From Bacteroides sp. (GTDB lineage: Bacteria; Bacteroidota; Bacteroidia; Bacteroidales; Muribaculaceae), in contig JAAVDF010000010.1 in NCBI GenBank assembly GCA_014801945.1, forward strand, positions 18,541 to 74,089: a stretch of DNA of 55,549 nucleotides, in the 5' to 3' direction. The first letter of the stretch is position 1; the number at the start of each line of letters is the position of its first letter. The notes under the pieces are model-generated. The model did no database searches. It was not told where the DNA came from and saw only the letters and a list, made by a program, of their open reading frames with translations. Below, one piece after another: positions 16,822-24,691 of the stretch. A program made the position numbers and the translations under genes.

Positions 16822-18228
16822 TTAGAAGCTATAGCTTAATCCTATTGACGGGATGAAAGCATGAAGCTTGTAGTCGGCAGTAAACTTACCGGTGGTGCTG
16901 AATCCGAACTGGTCAATCGCCTGAGAGGGGAGACCGGCAGCCTGAAGTTTTCCGATCATGGTAGCTCCGAGGAGATCGGAATATTCGCACGAAGCGTTAT
17001 CTACGCCTAATCCAGCCACATACATGAATGCAAGATCAATCGAAAGCGATGGGATAGGGCGGAATGACAGACCGACGGTCGGTTCGATCTTGGTCATGCC
17101 CGGAGTCTCAGGGTTATAGTAATTCTTGTTGACAGGTGACGTGTCTATCATGAGTCCGAGACGTGCATCGAAGCGATCCGTCACCGCATATTGTCCACCG
17201 ATCGAATAGCACCATGAATTTTTGTATTTCTTGGTGATGTTCTGATTGTAAGGGGTAAGTTGTTCGGCAAGAAATTCGATATCGAGACGCTTATATGCAT
17301 GCCATCCCGTAAGTCGGGCATCAAAAGCGAGGGTAAGACGGTCAACCGGTTTGTAGGCGATGCCGAGACCCATCACCCACGGACAGGGCATTTCAGCCGT
17401 GAAATTGGCTTCGTTTATTAGGTCGAGGCTTTCACCGAGAATCCCCTGCGCGATTTGATTAGCATACTTCACGTAGGCGTCTCCGGCTTTTACTTTCATA
17501 GCCATTTTTGAGCGGTAAGAAGCACCGACTGTGAGCTGATCGGTGATGTTGTACATTGCGCCGACGTTGAAGCCGACCACCATGTCCGCTTTTCCGTTAA
17601 GATTTACCGAGGCAGGAGTGGTGTTGCCGAAAGCCGGTGTTCCCTGAGGGAGCTGTCCGAGGGTGGTGAGTGTTGTGATGGCCTTGTCCATCGTCGAAGC
17701 CGTCACGAGTCCCTTGTTCAGATCCACCGTACCCCATGAGATCATGGCACCTGCTCCAATGGAGAACTTCGGTGTGATTGCCCATGAGAGCGTGGGTTGG
17801 ATGGTGAACACTTTCAGGCTTACATTCTGATTGAGCACTGCACCGGGCCAGTTGTCTGTCCAGTTGATCGATGATCCGTAGGGAGTGTAGAATGAGATAC
17901 CTCCTTTGAGGTTATCGTATATAGAGAATGCTCCGTTGACATTTATCGGAGTAGCGATACCGTTGTCGGTTTTATAATCAACTCCATCGACAGTGGCTGT
18001 GCAGGTTGGCATTATGCCTGTGACGGCTCCTGAAAGGTCAAGAGTCTTATCCATATAAGCCATACCGGCCGGGTTGAAGAACATGCTTTCAGCACCGAGC
18101 TTGAGGGCGATACCGGTGTGTCCCATACCGATCTGTTTTGCGGATAATGAATTGATCTGGTAGCCTTCGGCTAAAGCTGTATTGCCAATAGTTGCTACTG
18201 CAATAGCCGAGATAATGAATTTCTTCAT
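16822..18228 (-). CDS. OmpP1/FadL/TodX-family outer-membrane transporter
   Basis: Protein of 468 residues in the family of long-chain fatty acid and hydrophobic-compound channels of the outer membrane. It has a signal peptide (MKKFIISAIAVATIGNTALA). The mature N-terminus carries the hatch features of FadL proteins: GYQINSLSAKQIGMGHTGIA and the NPAG motif in SMFFNPAGMAYM. The rest is barrel-like, with alternating strands such as FNVGAMYNITDQLTVGASYRSKM and a final aromatic residue (IGLSYSF), the usual assembly signal. The length fits the family. The ligand is not known. It is monocistronic, with its own promoter and terminator. Confidence 0.92.
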   Translation of the reverse strand: MKKFIISAIAVATIGNTALAEGYQINSLSAKQIGMGHTGIALKLGAESMFFNPAGMAYMDKTLDLSGAVTGIMPTCTATVDGVDYKTDNGIATPINVNGAFSIYDNLKGGISFYTPYGSSINWTDNWPGAVLNQNVSLKVFTIQPTLSWAITPKFSIGAGAMISWGTVDLNKGLVTASTMDKAITTLTTLGQLPQGTPAFGNTTPASVNLNGKADMVVGFNVGAMYNITDQLTVGASYRSKMAMKVKAGDAYVKYANQIAQGILGESLDLINEANFTAEMPCPWVMGLGIAYKPVDRLTLAFDARLTGWHAYKRLDIEFLAEQLTPYNQNITKKYKNSWCYSIGGQYAVTDRFDARLGLMIDTSPVNKNYYNPETPGMTKIEPTVGLSFRPIPSLSIDLAFMYVAGLGVDNASCEYSDLLGATMIGKLQAAGLPSQAIDQFGFSTTGKFTADYKLHAFIPSIGLSYSF

Positions 18229-18320
18229 AGATAAATAGGTTAGTGAGAGTTGGCAGAGTGATCTGTTATATCAACAGGAGGTCTCTGCCTGAAATTTTTA
18301 ATATTTGTAGAAATTGTCGG

Positions 18321-18352
18321 CAAAGGTAGAGTTAAACCATGACATCCCCAAT
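18321..18352 (-). promoter_or_regulatory. Probable promoter of the OmpP1/FadL gene
   Basis: On the minus strand TACCTTTG (18321-18328) is a full -7 match. About 20 bases upstream lies ATTG/TTGG (18348-18352), a partial -33. The leader would be about 85 bases. Confidence 0.6.
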
Positions 18353-18573
18353 ATAATACACACTTTTTAACGAAAAAATTTGACTAAAAGTCAGATTATT
18401 TGGTCTAAAATACATGTAGAATAATAGGCGAAAATTGTAGATTAAACTCTTTAATAGCTATAATTCAGAAGGATATGATTGCAGCATACTGTCCATTTTA
18501 CGGTATCTGTAAGCGATCCAGCCGGATGCTTCTTAAATATACACGTATGCAAAATAATAAACAGTCTGTATAA

Positions 18574-18605
18574 TTTGTAAAATCAATGAATTTCAGCTAT
18601 ATTTG
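18574..18605 (+). promoter_or_regulatory. Promoter of the Rpn-like nuclease gene
   Basis: TTTG (18574-18577), 20 bases, TATATTTG (18598-18605), a complete match. Transcription should begin near 18610, so translation starts at ATG 18634 and not at the ORF-track ATG 18586. Confidence 0.8.
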
Positions 18606-18633
18606 TAACATAAATCACATAATCTTCCGCCAC

Positions 18634-19512
18634 ATGAACTCTGCCTCTGCTACATTTATCAATCCACTGACTGACTTTGGTTTCAAATACCTTTTCGGTC
18701 AGGAGGAGCATAAACAATTTTTATTGTCGTTTCTCAACTCACTTATGACCGGTCAGCGTGTCATCACGGATGTGGAGTTTGTTGACAAGGAACGTATAAA
18801 TGAAGATAAGGATGGTCGTGCATTGATCTATGATCTGCACTGTAAGACGGCAGATGGTCATAAAATAATTGTCGAGATGCAGAACCGCTATCAGACATAT
18901 TTTCGTGACAGGGCAATATTCTACATGTCAGGTGATATCTATCATCAGGGACGCAGAGGTTCGGAGTGGAACTATTGTCTAACACCGGTTTATGGAGTTT
19001 TCATGATGAACTTCGATTGGCATGAAGGACAAGAGGAACCATTGCGTGAAGATGTTTGTTTGATGAATGAGTGTACACATGAAGTTTTCTCGGATAAAAT
19101 GAGGATGACATTCCTGAAGATTCCGATGATGGATAAGAATGCCGACGATTGCCGTGACACTTTTGATAGATGGTTGTATTTGCTAAAACACATGGATAAG
19201 ATGGAGGTGATGCCTAAAGTATTTATGAATGATCCGGTATTTCGCCGGTTAGGGGAAGTGGCAAAAGTTGCTGCTTTAACAGATAATGAACGGGAGGCTT
19301 ATGATAAGTCTCTTAAAGTCTATCGTGACAGCTATGCTATCGCCGAGACAGAACGTGCTGAGGGCCGGGAAGAGGGTCGTGCGGAAGGTCGTGCGGAAGG
19401 TCGTGCGGAAGAAAAGCTATCAAATGCCCGTAATCTGAAGAAATTAGGGATTCCGATAGACATTATTGCGAAAGGGGTAGGTCTGTCTGAATCTGAAATC
19501 GCGTCCTTGTAA
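18634..19512 (+). CDS. Rpn-family PD-(D/E)XK nuclease-like protein
   Basis: Protein of 292 residues from ATG 18634, chosen because the consensus promoter places the transcript start after the ORF-track ATG. It belongs to the Rpn/YhgA-like group (often labelled PD-(D/E)XK nuclease family transposase): INPLTDFGFKYLFGQEEHK at the N-terminus, then the nuclease core with DLHCKTADGHKIIVEMQ, where D and ExQ fit the active-site pattern. The C-terminal part has three exact copies of a 12-base unit encoding GRAE, then EEKLSNARNLKKLGIPIDII, the usual helical tail. Known relatives promote RecA-independent recombination; here a role is inferred only. No terminal inverted repeats suggest a mobile element. 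Confidence 0.88.
   Translation: MNSASATFINPLTDFGFKYLFGQEEHKQFLLSFLNSLMTGQRVITDVEFVDKERINEDKDGRALIYDLHCKTADGHKIIVEMQNRYQTYFRDRAIFYMSGDIYHQGRRGSEWNYCLTPVYGVFMMNFDWHEGQEEPLREDVCLMNECTHEVFSDKMRMTFLKIPMMDKNADDCRDTFDRWLYLLKHMDKMEVMPKVFMNDPVFRRLGEVAKVAALTDNEREAYDKSLKVYRDSYAIAETERAEGREEGRAEGRAEGRAEEKLSNARNLKKLGIPIDIIAKGVGLSESEIASL
19375..19410 (+). repeat. Three tandem 12-bp units inside the Rpn-like gene
   Basis: GGTCGTGCGGAA occurs three times without interruption (19375-19386, 19387-19398, 19399-19410). Each copy encodes Gly-Arg-Ala-Glu, so copy-number change stays in frame and would only lengthen a charged linker. Confidence 0.95.
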
Positions 19513-19611
19513 TGCGCGTTTAAACATTGCGGGTAATTATTTTTTCATCATGATGAGGGGTTATGATGAAATCATCGTGACCTAATTTTATGGAATCACG
19601 GCAGAATTTTG

Positions 19612-19619
19612 TATCTTTG
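19612..19619 (+). promoter_or_regulatory. -7 box of the sufE promoter
   Basis: TATCTTTG matches TAnnTTTG; the -33 position holds only a weak TTAT. The predicted transcript begins near 19625, giving sufE a leader of about 75 bases. Confidence 0.6.
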
Positions 19620-19701
19620 CGTGTTTTCAAGTGTAGGTAGGTAATGTGTACTCCAAGAAGTATGAGCCTGCCGCAGTAATAAGTACGAAAAAATTACAGC
19701 T

Positions 19702-20145
19702 ATGACCATTGATCAGATACAGAACGATATTGTCGATGAGTTCTCTGAAGTCGATGACTGGATGGATCGTTATGCCATGATAATCGACCTCGGTAATAAT
19801 CTTCCTGAGATAGATGAAAAATATAAGACTCCGGATCACCTGATCGAAGGGTGTCAGAGTCGTGTATGGCTCAACGCAGAGCTCTCAGAGGATGGAAAGG
19901 TACACTACACCGCCGACTCTGATGCTATAATTGTCAAAGGTATCATTTCGCTTCTCATACAGGTGCTCAACGATCAGACGCCCGATGATATCCTCAAATC
20001 AGACCTTCATTTCATTGACGAGATAGGTCTGTCTGAACACCTCTCGCCCACTCGTTCCAACGGCCTTCTTGCCATGGTGAAGCAGATGCGTCTCTACGCT
20101 CTTGCCTTTCAGGCTAAGCAGAACAAGGCCAGTCAGGAAAATTAA
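19702..20145 (+). CDS. sufE: SufE family cysteine desulfurase activator
   Basis: Protein of 147 residues that accepts persulfide sulfur from the SufS desulfurase and passes it to the Fe-S assembly scaffold. The family signature is plain: DEFSEVDDWMDRYAMIIDLG at the N-terminus, then DHLIEGCQSRVWL, in which the cysteine is the sulfur-accepting residue, and the later GIISLLIQVLNDQTPDDIL and LSPTRSNGLLAMVKQMR. The length is normal. No suf operon genes are adjacent; trmB follows by 19 bases and mrp lies further downstream. A link with mrp as an Fe-S carrier-type ATPase is plausible. Confidence 0.95.
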   Translation: MTIDQIQNDIVDEFSEVDDWMDRYAMIIDLGNNLPEIDEKYKTPDHLIEGCQSRVWLNAELSEDGKVHYTADSDAIIVKGIISLLIQVLNDQTPDDILKSDLHFIDEIGLSEHLSPTRSNGLLAMVKQMRLYALAFQAKQNKASQEN

Positions 20146-20164
20146 AACCGATTACTGTTGAATA

Positions 20165-20926
20165 ATGGGAAAAAACAAACTTAAAAAGTTTGCTGAGATG
20201 GAGACGCTTGCTTGCGTCCATCAATACCCGCAATCTGCGCTTAACGGTGAATGCCCCTTGCGTGGAAAGTGGGGGAGTGAAGTGTTCGGCAATTCCAATC
20301 CGATAGTTCTTGAACTCGGTTGTGGCAAGGGTGAATATGCAGTCGGGATGGGAAAACTTTATCCTGACCGTAATTTCATCGGGATCGATATAAAGGGTGC
20401 ACGTATGTGGACAGGAGCCAAGGAGGTGGATCAGCTCGGACTCACCAATGTGGCATTCCTGCGTACATCCATCCATCTTCTTCCGCATTTTTTCGCTCCC
20501 GGCGAAGTGTCGGAGATATGGATTACCTTCCCTGACCCGCAGATGAAGAAGGTGAACAAGCGACTGACTGGCACTCACTTCCTTGACATCTACCGTCAGG
20601 TTCTCGCTCCCGGTGGTATCATACACCTCAAGACCGACAGTCCCTTCCTGTTTGCCTACACAACGGCTATGCTTGAGCACAATTCAATAACGCCGCTTCA
20701 TGCCACGGCTGATCTCTACAACTCTCCGCTTGACGCAGTTGTACCTCCGATCAGGACATATTACGAGCAGCAATGGCTCGGACGTGGAATACCGAGTAAA
20801 TATATCGCATGGCGATTACCCTCCGATGAAGTCGTGCTTAGTGAACCTGACGTGGAGATCGAACCGGACACTTACCGCTCGTTCGGACGCGGCATTCTCC
20901 AGTCAACCCCTGAATATCAGAACTAA
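20165..20926 (+). CDS. trmB: tRNA (guanine-N7)-methyltransferase
   Basis: Protein of 253 residues that methylates guanine 46 in the variable loop of tRNAs using S-adenosylmethionine. Motifs fit TrmB: SAM-binding LELGCGKGEY, IGIDIKGARMW, and the hallmark ITFPDPQMKKVNKRL, followed by LAPGGIIHLKTDS. The length is slightly above the usual 220-240 because of a longer C-terminal end. It lies 19 bases after sufE and 70 bases before mrp, so the three are probably one transcript. No recognisable promoter lies between them. Confidence 0.96.
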   Translation: MGKNKLKKFAEMETLACVHQYPQSALNGECPLRGKWGSEVFGNSNPIVLELGCGKGEYAVGMGKLYPDRNFIGIDIKGARMWTGAKEVDQLGLTNVAFLRTSIHLLPHFFAPGEVSEIWITFPDPQMKKVNKRLTGTHFLDIYRQVLAPGGIIHLKTDSPFLFAYTTAMLEHNSITPLHATADLYNSPLDAVVPPIRTYYEQQWLGRGIPSKYIAWRLPSDEVVLSEPDVEIEPDTYRSFGRGILQSTPEYQN

Positions 20927-20996
20927 CTCTCCATAGCAACCCCGAAGCAATATTGCCCGTGGTTGAAACCATCAACAGATCAAATTTACAAAACTA

Positions 20997-22094
20997 ATGC
21001 AGCTATATCCCTCACTTATAACAGACGCGCTCAACACCGTCCGCTATCCCGGCAACGGAAAGACTCTCATTGAGGCCGGAATGGTCGAGGACGACATCCG
21101 CATCGACGGTGACAGCGTCAGCTTTTCGCTCATATTCGATAAACCGACCGATCCGTTCATCAAGTCAATGAAAAGAGCGGCAGAAACGGCGATCCATACC
21201 TACATATCTCCTGACGTGAAGGTGACAGTCAACGTTGTCTCTCATCAGCCTGCTCCTCTCAAGCCAACCCCTGTACTTCCCGGAGTGAAAAATATCATCG
21301 GAGTATCGTCAGGCAAGGGCGGTGTCGGCAAATCCACCGTGGCATCTAATCTTGCCGTGGCTCTGGCAGCCGAAGGCTATAAGGTTGGACTTCTCGATGC
21401 TGATATCTTCGGACCGTCCATGCCAAAGATGTTCGGTATTGAGGATGAGCAGCTTTACATCCACGATGTCGATGGCCGTCAGCTTATAATACCTGTTGAA
21501 CGCTATGGAGTTAAGCTCCTTTCGATCGGTTTCGTCGTAGATAAGGAAAAGGCAGTCCTTTGGCGCGGTTCGATGGCCTCCAATGCTCTCAAACAGCTCA
21601 TCACTGATGCAGACTGGGGTGAACTCGACTACTTTGTCATTGATATGCCTCCCGGTACGAGCGACATTCATCTCACCCTCGTGCAGACTCTTCCGATCAC
21701 AGGCGTTGTGGTAGTCACTACCCCTCAGGAAGTCGCACTTGCCGATGCACGCAAGGGTATAGCCATGTTCAAGGAAGATAAGGTCAATGTGCCTATACTC
21801 GGTCTTGTAGAGAATATGGCCTACTTTACTCCGGCAGAGCATCCGGACGAACGTTACTATATTTTCGGTAAGGAAGGAGGAATCCGTCTTGCCGAGAAAC
21901 TCGGTGTGCGGCTTCTCGCCCAGATTCCTCTTGTAGCCTCGATAGCTGATTGCGGTGATGCCGGTAAGCCTGTGGCTCTTACGGAGGGAATTACAGCACA
22001 TGCGTTCGCTCATCTGGCACATGAAGTCATTGATGCCGTCGCAGAGCGCAACCGTGAGCTTCCTCCGACACAGAAGGTCGAGCTCAAACACTGA
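20997..22094 (+). CDS. mrp: Mrp/NBP35-type P-loop ATPase (Fe-S carrier)
   Basis: Protein of 365 residues in the Mrp/ApbC family, thought to carry or transfer Fe-S clusters. An N-terminal MIP18-like domain (about residues 1-85) precedes the ATPase, with the deviant Walker A motif SSGKGGVGKST, LLDADIFGPSMP, and IDMPPGTSDIHLTLVQ. In the segment that holds the cluster-bridging CxxC in most Mrp proteins this one reads ENMAYFTPAEHPDERYY and has no cysteine, as I recall for other Bacteroidetes members. It probably belongs to the sufE-trmB-mrp transcript and is followed by a terminator-like hairpin at 22189. Confidence 0.93.
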   Translation: MQLYPSLITDALNTVRYPGNGKTLIEAGMVEDDIRIDGDSVSFSLIFDKPTDPFIKSMKRAAETAIHTYISPDVKVTVNVVSHQPAPLKPTPVLPGVKNIIGVSSGKGGVGKSTVASNLAVALAAEGYKVGLLDADIFGPSMPKMFGIEDEQLYIHDVDGRQLIIPVERYGVKLLSIGFVVDKEKAVLWRGSMASNALKQLITDADWGELDYFVIDMPPGTSDIHLTLVQTLPITGVVVVTTPQEVALADARKGIAMFKEDKVNVPILGLVENMAYFTPAEHPDERYYIFGKEGGIRLAEKLGVRLLAQIPLVASIADCGDAGKPVALTEGITAHAFAHLAHEVIDAVAERNRELPPTQKVELKH

Positions 22095-22188
22095 GCATTT
22101 TCCTCGTGACCACCGGGCATCTTGCACCGGTCAAGCTCATAGCACGTTAATTTTTGACTTTTCATTCCTGACTGAGATTCCAATGAAT

Positions 22189-22239
22189 AAGTGTCATTCA
22201 CGGGAGGGTCACGTAACCTTTCTGCGGATGACATTTTTT
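22189..22239 (+). terminator. Probable terminator after mrp
   Basis: AAGTGTCATTC (22189-22199) pairs with GGATGACATTT (22226-22236), 11 pairs including two G-T wobbles, across a 26-base loop and running into TTTTTT (22234-22239). The long loop makes this moderate evidence. Confidence 0.5.
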
Positions 22240-22298
22240 CAAATTAGAGTAATTAGTCAATGTGAATCTCAACAAAGGCGTAAAATGATAACAATTAA

Positions 22299-24596
22299 AT
22301 GATCTTGAGAATGTACAGATTGATTCTGATCCTTATCCTTATAGTGGGGAATAGTTCGGAATGGATGCGGATATCTGCGACCGTAAAATCTTTTTCGACA
22401 GCTGATGGAATGTCGCATGACCGGATCGTGGGTCTATGTCAGGATGACAGGGGTGTGGTATGGATCTGTACGTGGTATGGGATTGATCGTTACGACGGCT
22501 ATGGATTCAAATCCTTCCATCCTCAGGGTAAGCAGGATACCTATAGTCGTTTTAAGAAAGCTTTTTTTCGTAATGACAGTATATTCGTCAGTACTGTAAA
22601 CGGTCGGAATCTTGTGTTTTCACTTGCTTCGCTCACATACGGGACTTATGACGGCCCAGTGCCGGACAAAAATCAGCGTTGCAGCGTTAATCTCATTGAC
22701 AGTGATGGAAATGAATGGGACGCTACATACGAAGGAGTGACACTTACTAAACGCGTGTCTGATAATTATCATCTGCTGACAAATCCGGCCTATCCTTTCG
22801 TACGTGCTCTTTACGAGGATTCACAGGGTAGGCTGTGGGTGGCATGGTGCGGTAATCCGGATGCCGGAATGTCGGATGGAGAAGTTATTGTATATGACTC
22901 CAATGGACATCCTACAGGATTGAAATTTGAGGGGAAGGTGGTATATTCTATCAATGAAGACAAGGATCATAATGTGTGGCTTGGGACGCGTCAGAATGGC
23001 CTCTCGATTTTGAGGCCTTCGGGTGGAAATGAGTTTACGGTGTATGATTATTATCACGATGATAACCCCAATTCTTTATCATGCAATAGAATATTTGATA
23101 TTTTGCAGGATTCATACGGACGGATATGGATTGCGACGCTTGGAGGAGGTGTCAATTTAGTTGAAAAAGGCTATGATGTCGCGGATCTCTCGTTTTCCGT
23201 GCCGGAAGAGTACCCGTTGGCAACCAATCCACGAGTGCGGTCCATTGAGGAATGTGAGGGGCTACTACTCATAGCTACTGATAACGGGCTTATCAAGACC
23301 AAGCTAAAATCCATGGGAGATAATCACAGATGGATTTTTCAACCGGTAACAATGGAAGTTGATGCGGATGGACCGGCAGAGGAACTCATACATATAATAA
23401 AAACGGAGAGAGGGAAAATCCTGATTTCCTCTTTCGGGAGGGGGATATGGGAGTATCAGATTGATAAATCGGCTTTCCGTCACGTGGCTGCTGATGACAT
23501 CGCTTACAAACAACCTGTATTTTCTGCTCTTCCGCAAGGCAGGGACTCGCTGTGGGTTGTTTCCCGCAGTAATCTGCTGCTGTATGATAAAAGCGGGAAG
23601 AATTTTATCACTCCGGTTAATCATGCCTATACAATGATTGAGACGAAACCGCTGAAAGACAGCAGTGGACGGAACTGGTTTGCAACAAATGACGGGCTAC
23701 TTTGTATTGAAAATCCTCTGGAAACCCCACGGATCGATGAAGGTTGTAGCCCTGTAGTTATATTTACGGAATTAGTACATGACCAAACAGAATCGTCCCG
23801 AAGTCTATCCTACACCGATTCCATAGTAACCATCATTCCGTCTCAACGAAATTCAACGCTTCTGTTCTCGTCACTTGATTACGGAAATTCCGACAGGATC
23901 AGATATTACTGGAGGATTGCTGAAAAAGATACAACATGGAGGGAGACGAGTCACGGACATTCATTATCCTTGGGAGAGATTCCACCGGGAAAATGGACGA
24001 TGGAAATCAGATCGACCGATGCGTCTGGACAATTACTTGATAATTCCGGCCGATTGCATCTTGATTTCGAGGCTTATTGGTATGAAAGGCAGGCTGTCAG
24101 GGTGGCAATTTATGCATTGATCGGTCTTTTTGTCCTTTTTGTCCTATGGCTTCTCATTAAATACCGACGGTTGCAGACCATATACTCCAAGCTTCTCGAT
24201 AGTCAGCCGGTCGCAGTGGTGAGTGCCGCTATGACGGAGATCAAGGATACGGAAGAATTGACCGATGCCGATAGAGAATTCATTGATACGATAAACATGA
24301 AACTCGAAAGTGGGCTTAGTGACACAGATTTTTCCATTGATGATCTTGTAGGATCATTAGGGATGAGTCGTTCGGTATTCTACAGGAAACTTAAATCCAT
24401 AGTGGGGCAATCACCTTCGGAGTACATAAATCAGTATCGCCTTCAAAGAGCAGCGGCAATGTTGCGTGCAGACGATAGTAAGGCCATATCGACGGTTGCG
24501 TATGAATGTGGCTTTTCTTCTCCCCAATATTTCAGCAACCTTTTCCGTAAACGTTATCAGATGACACCCAATGAGTGGAGAAAAAATGGACGATGA
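22299..24596 (+). CDS. Membrane AraC-type regulator with propeller sensor, no kinase or receiver
   Basis: Protein of 765 residues. An N-terminal signal/anchor is followed by a large sensor with repeated two-component-regulator propeller units (GLCQDDRGVVWICTWYGIDR, ILQDSYGRIWIATLGGGVN), then a Y_Y_Y-type domain at about residues 490-595. A membrane segment lies at about 600-621 (VAIYALIGLFVLFVLWLLI), and an AraC-type DNA-binding domain at about 660-762 (DLVGSLGMSRSVFYRKLKS; YECGFSSPQYFSNLFRKRY). Typical hybrid two-component regulators of this type have histidine kinase, ATPase and receiver domains between membrane segment and AraC domain; here only about 40 residues remain. It likely controls the DUF1593 pair that follows, and perhaps the sugar operon. 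Confidence 0.9.
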   Translation: MILRMYRLILILILIVGNSSEWMRISATVKSFSTADGMSHDRIVGLCQDDRGVVWICTWYGIDRYDGYGFKSFHPQGKQDTYSRFKKAFFRNDSIFVSTVNGRNLVFSLASLTYGTYDGPVPDKNQRCSVNLIDSDGNEWDATYEGVTLTKRVSDNYHLLTNPAYPFVRALYEDSQGRLWVAWCGNPDAGMSDGEVIVYDSNGHPTGLKFEGKVVYSINEDKDHNVWLGTRQNGLSILRPSGGNEFTVYDYYHDDNPNSLSCNRIFDILQDSYGRIWIATLGGGVNLVEKGYDVADLSFSVPEEYPLATNPRVRSIEECEGLLLIATDNGLIKTKLKSMGDNHRWIFQPVTMEVDADGPAEELIHIIKTERGKILISSFGRGIWEYQIDKSAFRHVAADDIAYKQPVFSALPQGRDSLWVVSRSNLLLYDKSGKNFITPVNHAYTMIETKPLKDSSGRNWFATNDGLLCIENPLETPRIDEGCSPVVIFTELVHDQTESSRSLSYTDSIVTIIPSQRNSTLLFSSLDYGNSDRIRYYWRIAEKDTTWRETSHGHSLSLGEIPPGKWTMEIRSTDASGQLLDNSGRLHLDFEAYWYERQAVRVAIYALIGLFVLFVLWLLIKYRRLQTIYSKLLDSQPVAVVSAAMTEIKDTEELTDADREFIDTINMKLESGLSDTDFSIDDLVGSLGMSRSVFYRKLKSIVGQSPSEYINQYRLQRAAAMLRADDSKAISTVAYECGFSSPQYFSNLFRKRYQMTPNEWRKNGR

Positions 24597-24651
24597 CCTG
24601 ATTTTACACTTATAAGAATAGCATTTACAATTCTAAGAGTATGTTAATCTG

Positions 24652-24659
24652 TAATTTTG
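24652..24659 (+). promoter_or_regulatory. -7 box upstream of the DUF1593 pair
   Basis: TAATTTTG fits TAnnTTTG; no clear -33 is seen at the expected distance, as might be expected of an activator-dependent promoter. The start codon at 24692 lies about 30 bases beyond the predicted transcript start. Confidence 0.5.
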
Positions 24660-24691
24660 CCTCATCATAAAACCGTAGTTAAAAAAATATC

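Larger units (their letters stand above)
18229..18633. other. Divergent intergenic region (FadL porin / Rpn-like)
   Basis: About 405 AT-rich bases. It holds the minus-strand porin promoter (18321-18352), the plus-strand promoter of the Rpn-like gene (18574-18605), and some 220 bases between them in which I see no gene, repeat or RNA. Confidence 0.6.

Noticed and set aside
18634-19512. Transposase / mobile element call for the Rpn-like gene
   Set aside because: The family is sometimes named transposase, but there are no terminal inverted repeats, target duplications or other copies in the window.
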